Assembly (NCBI RefSeq): GCF_900114245.1
Contig: NZ_FOSK01000008.1
Span: forward strand, 162,994 to 226,993
Direction of reading: 5' to 3'
Source of the DNA: Pseudovibrio ascidiaceicola
GTDB lineage: Bacteria; Pseudomonadota; Alphaproteobacteria; Rhizobiales; Stappiaceae
DNA length: 64,000 nucleotides
A program made the position numbers and the translations under genes. How positions within the stretch are numbered: position 1 is the first letter of the stretch; each line of letters starts with the position of its first letter. The notes beneath the pieces were generated by a model. The model made no database searches and was not told the DNA's origin. It worked only from the letters and a program-made list of their open reading frames with translations. This document shows, in pieces, positions 26,785-36,600 of this stretch.

Positions 26785-29235
26785 ATGAGATTATTTTTAA
26801 AGTTCATTGGATATCTCTTTGGGATTTCAGTTGTTCTGGGGCTGATTGCAGCCGCCGGATTGTGGATTTATCTCAATGACATAACCAAGGATCTGCCGGA
26901 CTACACCGCGCTGAAGGATTATGAGCCACCAGTCATGACACGTGTGCATGCTGCTGATGGACATCTGATGTATGAGTTCGCGCGTGAACGGCGTTTGTTT
27001 ATTCCGATTCAGGCTATTCCGGACCGTGTGAAGCAAGCTTTCTTGTCTGCTGAAGATAAGAACTTTTATGAACACATTGGGATCGATCCATGGGGCATTG
27101 GCCGTGCGGTGATCACCAACGTTCGTAACAGTGGGTCTGGTCGCCGCCTTGTTGGTGCGTCCACGATTACGCAGCAGGTTGCAAAGAACTTCCTTCTGAC
27201 CGGTGAACAGAAGTATGAGCGCAAGATCAAAGAAGCGCTTCTTGCTCTGCGTATCGAGCAAGCGTTTACAAAAGAAGAGATCCTTGAGCTTTATCTGAAT
27301 GAGATTTATCTCGGTGTTGGCGCTTACGGTGTTGGTGCTGCTTCCCTGATCCTTTTTGATAAATCTGTTCACGAACTGGAACTCGAAGAGATTGCATATC
27401 TCGCTGCTGTTCCTAAAGGCCCGTCCAACTATCACCCATACCGCTATAGAGACCGTGCGATTGAGCGCCGAAACTGGGTTATCGACCGTATGGTTGAGAA
27501 CGGCTATGTGACAGTTCAAGAAGGTATTGAAGCCAAGGCCAAGCCTCTAGACGTTAAACTGCGTCCAACCGGTAACCTCGTTAAAGGCTCTGAGTATTTC
27601 TCTGAGGCTGTGCGACGCCAGTTGGCCGGTCAGTATGGCGAAGAGAAGCTTTATGAGGACGGTCTTTCCGTTCGTACATCCCTTGATCCAGAAATGCAGC
27701 TGAAGGCGCGTAAGGCACTGCGTGACGGTCTGGTAGACTTTGACCATAAACGCGGTAAATGGCGTGGTCCGATCAGCACGATTGAAATCACCTCCAGCGA
27801 CTGGGGCGCGGCGCTTGCCAAAGTTCAGACGCTGAACGATGTTCCTGAGTGGACAAGTGCAGTGGTTCTGTCTGTGAGCAATCAGAAAGCCGTTGTGGGA
27901 CTTCGTCCAAAGCGCATGGCAAACCGGAAGCTTTCTACTGAGCGCGTCCGTGCAGATCTCTCCCTGAGTGATATGAAATGGGCTCGCGTCAACGGTCGTG
28001 CTCCTCGCAATGTGCAGGAAGTGCTGAGCCCGGGCGATGTGATTTACGTTCAGCGTCAGGTGAGTGGCAAGTATGTTCTGCGTCAGGTGCCTGAGGTTTC
28101 GGGTGCTATTGTTGCCATGGATCCGAATACTGGCCGCGTTGTCGCGCTGGTTGGTGGTTTTAGCTACGCCGAAAGCCAGTTTAACCGCGCAACACAGGCA
28201 TGGCGTCAGCCGGGATCTGTGTTCAAACCGTTCGTTTATGCAGCTGCACTGGATAATGGTTATACGCCGTCTTCAGTGGTGCTTGATGCGCCTGTTGAGA
28301 TTGAACAAGGACCGGGGCAGGACCCGTGGAAGCCACAGAACTATGGTGGCAAATTCTACGGCCCATCTACTCTGCGGACAGGTATTGAACTTTCCCGTAA
28401 CGTGATGACTGTTCGTCTTGCTCAGGATATGGGCATGGATTTGGTTGCTGAATATGCACGCAGTTTTGGCATTGATGACAATATGATGCCGGTGCTCTCC
28501 ATGTCTCTTGGTGCTGGTGAAACCACCGTGATGCGCATGACAGCAGCTTATTCCATGATGGCCAATGGCGGGCGCCGAGTGCAGCCAACTCTGATTGACC
28601 GTATCCAAAACCGTTATGGTGAGACAATCTATCAGAACGATCAGCTTGTTTGCACAGACTGCTCCGAAGAGTATTGGAGTAATCAGGGTGAACCTGAGCT
28701 TATTGATACTCGTGAACAGGTGCTTGATCCTATGACTGCCTACCAGATCACCTCCATGATGGAAGGTGTGGTCAAGCGCGGTACGGCGACAAGTGTTAAA
28801 GCTGTTGGTCGTCCTGTTGCCGGTAAAACTGGTACTACCAATGATGAGCGCGATGCATGGTTTGTTGGCTTTACACCAGAACTGACTGTGGGTGTTTTCG
28901 TTGGATATGATACTCCGCGCAAGATGGGCCGCGGTGCGACTGGCGGTCAGGTTGCTGCGCCAATCTTCACCGCCTTCATGAAGGATGCTCTAAAGGATGC
29001 GCCTCCCTTGGAGTTCCGTGTTCCAAACGGATTACGGCTGGTGTCTATCAACCGTCGTACTGGTCTGCGGGCTGGTGCCGGAGCTCCAGGTACAATTCTG
29101 GAATCCTTCAAGCCGGGTACATCGCCACCAGACAGTTACTCTGTCATTGGCTTCCAGGATGAGATTGGTATCCGTCAGGATCTGTCTCCGGAAGCTGGGC
29201 GCGCCGTTATGTCCGGCACAGGCGGACTTTACTAA
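26785..29235 (+). CDS. mrcA: Penicillin-binding protein 1A (transglycosylase/transpeptidase)
   Basis: An 816-residue bifunctional peptidoglycan synthase. An N-terminal membrane helix (about 5-30) anchors it in the inner membrane. The GT51 domain starts near 55 and has the catalytic glutamate E90 in AFLSAEDKNFYEH and the motif GASTITQQVAKNFLL. The transpeptidase domain has the active serine S478 in GSVFK (S478-x-x-K481), an SRN motif (LSRNVMT) and KTGTT at 681-685. An OB-like domain (about 320-420) lies between. It polymerises glycan strands and cross-links them. The C-terminus is normal length. Confidence 0.95.
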   Translation: MRLFLKFIGYLFGISVVLGLIAAAGLWIYLNDITKDLPDYTALKDYEPPVMTRVHAADGHLMYEFARERRLFIPIQAIPDRVKQAFLSAEDKNFYEHIGIDPWGIGRAVITNVRNSGSGRRLVGASTITQQVAKNFLLTGEQKYERKIKEALLALRIEQAFTKEEILELYLNEIYLGVGAYGVGAASLILFDKSVHELELEEIAYLAAVPKGPSNYHPYRYRDRAIERRNWVIDRMVENGYVTVQEGIEAKAKPLDVKLRPTGNLVKGSEYFSEAVRRQLAGQYGEEKLYEDGLSVRTSLDPEMQLKARKALRDGLVDFDHKRGKWRGPISTIEITSSDWGAALAKVQTLNDVPEWTSAVVLSVSNQKAVVGLRPKRMANRKLSTERVRADLSLSDMKWARVNGRAPRNVQEVLSPGDVIYVQRQVSGKYVLRQVPEVSGAIVAMDPNTGRVVALVGGFSYAESQFNRATQAWRQPGSVFKPFVYAAALDNGYTPSSVVLDAPVEIEQGPGQDPWKPQNYGGKFYGPSTLRTGIELSRNVMTVRLAQDMGMDLVAEYARSFGIDDNMMPVLSMSLGAGETTVMRMTAAYSMMANGGRRVQPTLIDRIQNRYGETIYQNDQLVCTDCSEEYWSNQGEPELIDTREQVLDPMTAYQITSMMEGVVKRGTATSVKAVGRPVAGKTGTTNDERDAWFVGFTPELTVGVFVGYDTPRKMGRGATGGQVAAPIFTAFMKDALKDAPPLEFRVPNGLRLVSINRRTGLRAGAGAPGTILESFKPGTSPPDSYSVIGFQDEIGIRQDLSPEAGRAVMSGTGGLY

Positions 29236-29243
29236 AAACTTCA

Positions 29244-29276
29244 TGGGCTGGTCTTGCTAACTGCATGACCAGCCCA
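29244..29276 (+). terminator. Strong hairpin after mrcA without a T-run
   Basis: TGGGCTGGTC (29244-29253) and GACCAGCCCA (29267-29276) pair perfectly over 10 bp. It lies eight bases after the mrcA stop. The missing T-tract makes it an atypical terminator or an RNA-stabilising 3' structure. Confidence 0.55.
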
Positions 29277-29383
29277 CAGTTTCTGTGGTCTGGCTGATTG
29301 CGGAAATCGTTTGCTGCGATTATGTTCGCACCCGACGCAGTGTTATTGACTGCGCAGTTGTTTTCAAAAAAGTGAGGTATCCG

Positions 29384-30515
29384 ATGCGCGCCGAAATGGA
29401 GGCCATCGTCGACGAAATCAAGCAGGCCATAAGCCTGCTGAGGAGGCATCTTTGACTGGGACACTGCACTTATCCGTCTAGATGAACTCAATGCGCTTTC
29501 TGAAGATCCAAATCTTTGGAATGACCCGACGAATGCGCAAAAACTGATGCGTGAACGTCAGCAGCTGGATGACAGCATTGGCGGTGTTCGCAAGCTTGAG
29601 CAGGATCTCGTTGACAATCAGGAACTGATTGAGATGGGCGAGATGGAAGATGATCAGTCCGTTGTTGACGAGGCTGAAGCTGCTTTGAAAGCTATGCTGG
29701 AACAGGTCAATAAGCTGCAGTTGCAGTCCTTGCTCTCCGGTGAAGCCGACGGAAATGATACTTATATTGAGATCAATTCCGGTGCTGGCGGTACTGAAAG
29801 TCAGGATTGGGCCAGCATGCTTTTGCGCATGTATCGCCGTTGGGGTGAACAGCACGGCTATAAGGTCGAGCTGATGGAATACAATGACGGCGAAGAAGCG
29901 GGCATCAAGTCTGCAACTTTGCTTGTTAAGGGTGAGAATGCTTACGGCTGGATGAAGACCGAAGCAGGCGTTCACCGCCTTGTTCGCATCTCTCCATATG
30001 ACTCCAATGCTCGTCGCCATACGTCCTTTGCGTCCGTCTGGGTTTATCCGGTTATTGATGACAGCATCAATATCGAGATCAACGAAAGCGATTGCCGCAT
30101 TGATACCTATCGTGCCTCTGGTGCTGGTGGTCAGCACGTGAACACGACTGACTCTGCTGTTCGTATTACGCACAATCCAACAGGTATTGTGGTGCAGTGT
30201 CAGAGTGAGCGTTCACAGCATAAAAACCGCGCAACTGCGTGGGACATGCTTCGTGCACGTCTTTATGAGGCTGAGTTGCAGCGCCGTGAAGATCAGGCGA
30301 GCAAGGATGCTGCTTCCAAGACCGATATCGGTTGGGGGCATCAGATCCGCTCTTATGTTCTGCAGCCGTACCAGCTTGTGAAGGATCTGCGTACAGGCGT
30401 GGAAAGCACTGCGCCTTCTGACGTTCTGGATGGTGATCTGGATAAGTTCATGGAAGCGACACTGGCTCACCGTGCATTCGGCAACGCGCCTGCTGCGGTT
30501 GAAGATCTGGATTAA
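29384..30515 (+). CDS. prfB: Peptide chain release factor 2, with programmed +1 frameshift
   Basis: RF2 reads the stop codons UGA and UAA. The first 23 codons run from ATG at 29384 (after GTGAGG) to CTT at 29450-29452, followed in frame by TGA. The sequence AGG AGG CAT CTT TGA C has the internal Shine-Dalgarno-like AGGAGG three bases before the slippery CTT: the +1 shift skips T29453 and continues with GAC TGG GAC. The joined protein has 376 residues. The catalytic GGQ is at 248-250. The stop-recognition tripeptide reads SPY rather than SPF (nt 29991-29999). The short frame alone ends after 23 residues, so low RF2 activity would raise its own synthesis, as known for this family. Confidence 0.96.
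29441..29456 (+). promoter_or_regulatory. RF2 programmed frameshift site
   Basis: AGGAGG (29441-29446), spacer CAT, slippery CTT (29450-29452), in-frame TGA (29453-29455) with a following C. This matches the known autoregulatory RF2 site. Confidence 0.95.
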
Positions 30516-30544
30516 GCCTTATCTTCTCTAGTGAATTAGAAAAA

Positions 30545-30571
30545 CCCCGGAACTTAGTTTCGGGGCTTTTT
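30545..30571. terminator. Bidirectional terminator between prfB and the M23 gene
   Basis: CCCCGGAAC and GTTTCGGGG pair with one G-T wobble; TTTTT follows on the plus strand and an equivalent T-run follows on the minus strand. Genes converge here. Confidence 0.9.
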
Positions 30572-30586
30572 GTGTAGTGAATGGTC

Positions 30587-31870
30587 TTATGGCAAATTGA
30601 GTGCGATTTTGGTTTGTTTTTTGCGCTTGAAAATCGCTGCTAGCCTGTCGCCGGTACGGATGAAGCGCATTGGGTTGACTGGCTTGCCGTTGAGGCGCAC
30701 CTCATAGTGGAGGTGAGGGCCAGTTGAGCGGCCCGTATTGCCGACAGTCCCTATAATATCGCCCATGTTGATGCGTTGACCTTCGCTAACGAGTAGCTTG
30801 TGCATGTGAGCGTAGCGGGTCACGAGGCCATTGTCGTGCACGATTTCCACGGAAAGGCCGTAGCCGCCGTTGTACCGTGAGAGTGAGACAATGCCGGTGC
30901 CGGTTGCTTTGACTGAGGTTCCGCGAGGTGCTTTGAAATCCAGACCAGTGTGGATCGCAGGTTTGCCGAGGAACGGGTCTGTTCGGGCTCCGTACGCACT
31001 GGAGATATTGAAGCTGGAGAGCGGGCGGCCAAATGGCAAGGCATCCACTTTGGTATTTAATTCAATGCGTTGTTCAATGATCCGGCGCGCTGCAATCATG
31101 CTGCTGTCCAAATCAGCAGACCCAATGTCCTGATATATGCCGCCAGCAGACGAACTTGGGGTAACAAAAACAGGCTGTGCAACGCCGGCTTTCTTTAGCA
31201 ACGTGTTGGCACGTTTAATGTCGTCCATTGCTGCTTGTGTGTAAGCCGTGAGCAGGAATTGCCCTTGCGCCTGCTTTGCGTAGAAGTCTTTGTGAGGGGA
31301 AGCTGGCTGTGGCGCGGTGTATTGCTTGCCTGACAGTGTGTTCAGAATATCGAGCGGAGCACTGTTTTTCTGTGGCGCAAAAGATAGTTTGTTGGTGTGT
31401 GCAGCACTGACTTCTCTTTGTTGCGGTTTGCGCTTTGGAGAAGGTGGGATGGCGGAAAGGACGAGGTTTGATTGTTCTGCCAATGTCACCAGCGCTTCGA
31501 TTTCCTGAAACTGTCGTAATAGCTGTGCTTGTTGTTTGCGAGCAGGGGCACTTAGGCCGGATGTATCCTGATCCAACCGTCCACGCATCTCACCGAGCTG
31601 AAATTTAAGGTCCCGAATTTCACTTTCATAGTTTTCACGGAGCGCCAATTCTCTGGATAATGTTGAATTAAGTCGCATCTCGCTGAGAGACTGTTGAAAG
31701 CTGCTTGCCAATACTGCGGAGACGACTGCCGTTGCCGCAAGACCGGAAACCCAATAGGCCATTGGAGGAATTACGCGCAGCTCAGATGTGATGCGCGAAA
31801 GCCACATTGGGCCATCCAATTTCAATTGGTTGTAATTGTTAGAAAACTCACTGCACCTGGAAAGCTTCAT
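30587..31870 (-). CDS. M23 family metallopeptidase (LytM-type peptidoglycan hydrolase)
   Basis: A 427-residue membrane-anchored endopeptidase. A hydrophobic segment (about 38-58) precedes a coiled coil (about 62-135: ELALRENYESEIRDLKFQL-like). The LytM domain is at about 290-400 with all zinc residues: HTGLDF (H, D), YAHMHK and HLHYEV. Because the HxxxD, HxH set is intact, it is probably an active enzyme that cuts peptide cross-links, unlike the degenerate LytM activators of amidases. It converges with prfB. Substrate (DD- or LD-bonds) is not known. Confidence 0.88.
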   Translation of the reverse strand: MKLSRCSEFSNNYNQLKLDGPMWLSRITSELRVIPPMAYWVSGLAATAVVSAVLASSFQQSLSEMRLNSTLSRELALRENYESEIRDLKFQLGEMRGRLDQDTSGLSAPARKQQAQLLRQFQEIEALVTLAEQSNLVLSAIPPSPKRKPQQREVSAAHTNKLSFAPQKNSAPLDILNTLSGKQYTAPQPASPHKDFYAKQAQGQFLLTAYTQAAMDDIKRANTLLKKAGVAQPVFVTPSSSAGGIYQDIGSADLDSSMIAARRIIEQRIELNTKVDALPFGRPLSSFNISSAYGARTDPFLGKPAIHTGLDFKAPRGTSVKATGTGIVSLSRYNGGYGLSVEIVHDNGLVTRYAHMHKLLVSEGQRINMGDIIGTVGNTGRSTGPHLHYEVRLNGKPVNPMRFIRTGDRLAAIFKRKKQTKIALNLP

Positions 31871-31961
31871 CGGATGACCACTTGCTCAGTTTGCCTACTG
31901 GAAATGATTTGTTAAATTCAATTAAAGTTAGTTATGGTTAATAAAGTCTAAGTGCAGTGTA

Positions 31962-32849
31962 TCATTGGGTCAATTTGATGAGCGGGCGATAGAAGCCCGG
32001 AGTGAGGCCTGCTTCAGATCTTGCTCTGTCATTAAACGGGGGCTTCAGCGGTCCTTTAAAATGCTGTTTTACGAGCTGTTGAAAACGTGGCTCAGGGCGT
32101 ACACGGTGCCTGTCACACATGAAGCGGAACCATTTTGCTCCATACGCAACATGCCCTTTTTCATCGTGGTAGATCACATGCAAGACACTCGCGGTATCTT
32201 CGTCCCCAGTGGCGTTGGCCTTTTCAATCATGGATGGGGTGATGTCGAGGCCTCTGGCTTCGAGCACGAGCGGAATAATCGCCAGACGTGCGATCAGATC
32301 CTTGCCGGTTGACTGGGCTGCTTGCCAGAGACCGTCATGGGCTGGCAGATCGCCATAGGCGTGCCCAAGTTTTGCAAGGCGTTCTTGGATGAGTGTGAAA
32401 TGCTTTGCCTCTTCCAAGCCAACGCGGACAAAGTCGTCGTAGTAGGAACGCGGCATGGGCACGTGGGTGAAGCGACCTATCAGGTCCCAGGTGAGATCGA
32501 TGGCATTGAGTTCTATGTGAGCTAGGGAATGGAGCAGGGCGACCTTGCCGTTTTTCCCTCCAACCGCACGTTTGGGCATGTCTCGTGGTGGGAGAAGTTC
32601 AGGCTTTGCCGGGCGACCAGGGCGATCCGGCATGGGCTTCTCGCCTGTCCCGCGAGAAATTGACAAGGCACCTTTGAACCATTGATTTGCAACGTAGTAT
32701 GCAAGCGCGACTTTTAGGTCCAAATCAGGTGTCTCGAGGATTTGGCGGGCGCCGTCCTTAAGGGACTTTACGCTTGTGTTTTCAGGGAGGGATAGATGCG
32801 CTTGCCCTGCAAACGCATCTGCATCATTCTTGCCTGGAAGTTTTGGCAT
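31962..32849 (-). CDS. DUF455 ferritin-like domain protein
   Basis: A 295-residue protein of the ferritin-like superfamily that includes MiaE-type and DUF455 proteins. Metal-binding residues can be read in four helices: HIELNAIDL, GLEEAKHFTL, VLEARGLD and VIYHDEKGHVAYG, giving a di-iron-type E/H set. The N-terminal 100 residues are Pro/Arg-rich. The start is three bases after the bcp stop, so the two genes are co-transcribed. The function is unknown; a link to oxidative stress is an inference from the bcp neighbour and the di-iron site. Confidence 0.8.
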   Translation of the reverse strand: MPKLPGKNDADAFAGQAHLSLPENTSVKSLKDGARQILETPDLDLKVALAYYVANQWFKGALSISRGTGEKPMPDRPGRPAKPELLPPRDMPKRAVGGKNGKVALLHSLAHIELNAIDLTWDLIGRFTHVPMPRSYYDDFVRVGLEEAKHFTLIQERLAKLGHAYGDLPAHDGLWQAAQSTGKDLIARLAIIPLVLEARGLDITPSMIEKANATGDEDTASVLHVIYHDEKGHVAYGAKWFRFMCDRHRVRPEPRFQQLVKQHFKGPLKPPFNDRARSEAGLTPGFYRPLIKLTQ

Positions 32850-32852
32850 TCT

Positions 32853-33350
32853 TTACTGGCTCAGACCTTGTAATTCTTCCAAGACCTTTTCGACATGGCC
32901 GGGAACGCGGACCTTACGCCAAATCTTGGCAATCTTGCCTTCTTTATCAACGAGAAATGTGGAGCGTTCAACGCCCATGTACTTCTTTCCGTACATGTTT
33001 TTTTCCACCCAGACGCCGTAGGCCTCACAAACTTCTTTCTCGATATCTGCCCCAAGTGTGACGTTAAGTCCGTGTTTCGCCTTAAACTTGTCATGCTTTA
33101 GTGGTGTATCGGGCGAAATGCCGATGATAACTGCATTGTGTTTTTCAAACTCAGCCGCATTTTCGGTAAAGGCGATTGCTTCTTTTGTGCAGCCTGGTGT
33201 GTCATCTTTTGGATAAAAATAAACGACGACCGACTGGCCAGTTTGTTCTGATAGAGTGAATTGTCCTTGCGAATCTGTGGCTAAGGTAAAATCCGGTGCC
33301 AGCATGCCTTCCTGCGGTAAGGAAGGTGTCGCATCTTTCGTATCAGGCAT
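32853..33350 (-). CDS. bcp: Thiol peroxidase of the BCP/PrxQ family
   Basis: A 165-residue peroxiredoxin that reduces hydrogen peroxide and organic peroxides in the cytoplasm. The peroxidatic cysteine lies in YPKDDTPGCTKEAIAF. The resolving cysteine found five residues later in many BCPs is absent; another cysteine near residue 107 (EKEVCEAYGV) might replace it. GKIAKIWRKVRVPGH closes the fold. The ATG at 33350 has AGGAG ten bases upstream. The DUF455 gene follows three bases later. Confidence 0.92.
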   Translation of the reverse strand: MPDTKDATPSLPQEGMLAPDFTLATDSQGQFTLSEQTGQSVVVYFYPKDDTPGCTKEAIAFTENAAEFEKHNAVIIGISPDTPLKHDKFKAKHGLNVTLGADIEKEVCEAYGVWVEKNMYGKKYMGVERSTFLVDKEGKIAKIWRKVRVPGHVEKVLEELQGLSQ

Positions 33351-33642
33351 TCTTTATTTGCTCCTGGGGGCCATTTGGTCTCTTGGGACGCCGTTTTTTT
33401 GAGTATGGTGTAGATAAGCAATTAATCTTGCAGAGCACCTGTGATCACGCGATGCTATCGCAGGTTACGATTCGGTCAAAATCGAACGTACCACTAAAAC
33501 AGGGAATAAGATTCTGGCTGTTGATGTTGGGACCACAGCAGAGCTTGAGAGCTCTCCTGTTACACGTCGTTTTAAGCGACGCGTAATATGGGGTGTTGTT
33601 TGCGTTTTTCTATTTTTTGCGTTTGGTTTTGGCGGTTACCGG

Positions 33643-36600
33643 GTGATGAGTGGCCCGTTTTCTGTTCCCTATCTGGTAGATTGGGCAATCAAACAGTTTG
33701 AGAGTAAAGCGCTGAATGTCACCGTTGGTAGTGCGCAGTTTGATCTGTTTGGCGAAAACGGCAGCCGTATTCTCCTAGAAGACTCTCTTATTCGCATCAA
33801 AGGTCGCACTGCTGCGACTGTGTTGCTTCCGCGAGCCGAGATCGGCATCAATCTGTCTGGGCTGCTGACCGGTGATCTGGAAATCACCAGTGTCGCGCTG
33901 GAACGGCCTTCTGCGACCATCAAACTGGCGAGTGGATCAGAACCGTTGCCACGGGTGCAAAACCGCGTGGTGGCGATCGACAAGTTTAGTGTGATAGCTG
34001 TTGAGGAGCTCAAGCGCTGGCATCTTGAGAAAGTTGCTATTGAGTATGGGCGACTGGTGATCAATGCGCAGGGTGAAGAGTTTGTTGCTGACGGTATTGA
34101 TGCAAATGCCGTGTTGCTAGATGACCTTTCCTTCGCAGTGAATGCCAAGATCGTAGGCCGTGAAGGGGACTGGTCATGGGATCTGAAGCGTACTGTTACG
34201 CCTGAAACTGGTGCGAGAAACATTTCCGTCAATCTGCGTGATGCCTCACTGCGAGATTTGTTGCCAACGCACAGCTTTGCACGTGATGACAAACTGGCGA
34301 ATACGCGTCTGTTTGTTGAAGCGAATGCAGAACTTTGGGCGACAGGAGAGTTTGTTGGTGCGGATATGAATGTTCGTACCTCTCCAATATTTATCCGCAC
34401 TGCTCCTGATAATTCTATCACCATTGACGAAGCGTTCCTGGATCTCAATTTGCAGCGCGATAATCCCGATATCGTTATCGGGCGCTCTTATCTGCGCCGT
34501 AAAAACACACGCGTTGTGTTTGGCGGCGTTGTGCAGCCTCCTGTAACTGAAGGTGCGGAATGGAGCTATTCTCTTGGTTCTCGCGAAATCGTATTGGCGC
34601 CTGCTGATGTAAAGTCGCCGCCGCTGCTGTTTCCTGATGCTTATGCATCGGGTACGTTTGATCCGACGAACTCCTTGATCTCTATTGAGCGCGCACGTGC
34701 TGTCGGACTTGATGCTGACATCAATGTTGCAGGATCGTTCTACTACGGGAAACCGGGTCCATCCCTTGCGCTTTCAGTTTACAGCCCAAGCCTGAGCTTT
34801 GGCGAAGTGTTGCAGGTTTGGCCGACAGTCACGGCGCCGAAAACTCGTAATTGGTTGATCGACCATCTCGGCCCTGGCCGGGTTGATAACATTGCCTTGG
34901 ATCTGGCGCTTGGGCCTGAAGCCTTTGATGGAGACCGGAGTACGCCTGCGTGGCAGGGGGATGGCCTTACAGCATCCTTTGATGTGATTGATGGCTCGGT
35001 CAAAGCGCTCAAGACACTGCCTATGGTGCGAGACCTTACTGGGGCTGGCAAGATCGAGAATGAAGATTTCACGATCTCCGGCAGCAATGGTCATTTCCGT
35101 ATGCAAGACGGGAACATCGTTAAGGTGCCAGAGGTCCAGTTTGGGATCAAGAATATCGCAACACCAGGCGCTCTGCCTGCTGAATTGTCTGTGCTGCTGA
35201 CGGGGCGTGCCGATGATTTGGGTGTGCTAGCTGACGCTGAACCTATAAATGCGTTGGAGGGTTTCAGTGTCGTGCCTGCAGACCTTTCTGGCATGGGTGA
35301 AGTCCGTGTTGAAGCCTCGTTCCCGCTCCTCAAGAATCTCAAGGTTAAAGATGTTGAGTGGCGGGCTAATCTGGATCTGAAGGATTTTACCAGTAAAGCG
35401 AAAATCTCAGGGCAAACCATTGAGAATGCAAATCTGACCGTTCAAGCGGATACAAAGCAAACCCAGATTTCAGGCAAGGGGAAGCTGAATGGCTTCCAGT
35501 CTGAGATTGACTTGAGCACCAGCCGCGATGGTAGTGGGGCTGAAGATCGGCAGGGCGTGACGTTTGTTGCCAATGCTAAAGATCTGACTGACTACGGCGT
35601 TGATCTTCAGGGCTACGTCAAAGGTTCTGTTAAAGTCAGCTATGAGGATAGTGGCGGTGCACAGGTGTTTGAGCTGGACCTTTCAAAAGCTGCCATCAAC
35701 GTGCGTGAGGTTGGTTGGAGTAAGGCTCCGGGTGTTCGTGCAACCGCACGGTTCCGTGTGACAAAAAATGGCAATGCCAGAACGCTTCATAACTTTTCAT
35801 TCCTGTCTGAAGGTGTTGAAGTTCGCGGCAACCTGAAGATTGATGGCAATGGAAAGCTGGCCCTTGCTGACTTCTCTGCGTTCAATCTGCGGCCCAACGA
35901 CAAGGCCAAGATGACCATTCGGCCTCGTCGTGGTGGTGGGTACCAGGTCGTGATGAATGCGGATCGCTTTGATGGCCGCGCATTGCTGGATTCATTTGGA
36001 GCCGACAATGCGCCTGTTTCGGCAAAGCGCCATCGGGATTTGATTGCGGTTGATCTTACGTTTAGGCGCTTGATTGGCTTTAGAGGCGTGCAGGCTCAAA
36101 ACGTGCGTGTTGACGGGCTTTTCCGTGGAGAGAGTGCTGTGAACCTTGTCGTTTCGGGTGCAACATCCAGCCGTGGCCAGTTCAACTTCACCGTGGGCGG
36201 AGAGGGGAAGCATCGCTTTGCTAAAGGGAAGCTGAACAATGCAGGCGAGTTCCTGCGGTTTATGGATCTCTTCCCACGTATGCGCGGTGGTAGCGGGCGT
36301 TTGGATATTCAGATGCCAAGCGATACCAATTGGGCTGGTCAGCTGACTGTAAATGATTTCTCCATTACGGAAGATCCTGCAATTAAAGCGTTGAAAGGGA
36401 TCAAGCCGAAGGAAATTCGCGGAACGCGGAACAGTGAAGTGTATTCTGCTGCAGTGAACTCTGGTGAAGCATCGTTCCAGAAGATGCGCATGCAGTTCTC
36501 GCGCAATGGCGATATTCTTAACGTTTCCAAGGGAACGTTGAGTGGTGCCATTATCGGCGGGACCTTTAGCGGGGATGCCAACCTGAAGAGCCGTCAGTTG

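Noticed and set aside
33296..33586. A 96-residue frame on the plus strand before the AsmA-like gene
   Set aside because: It overlaps the bcp start and its promoter and has no recognisable domain; the better explanation for coding potential here is the in-frame extension of the AsmA-like gene.
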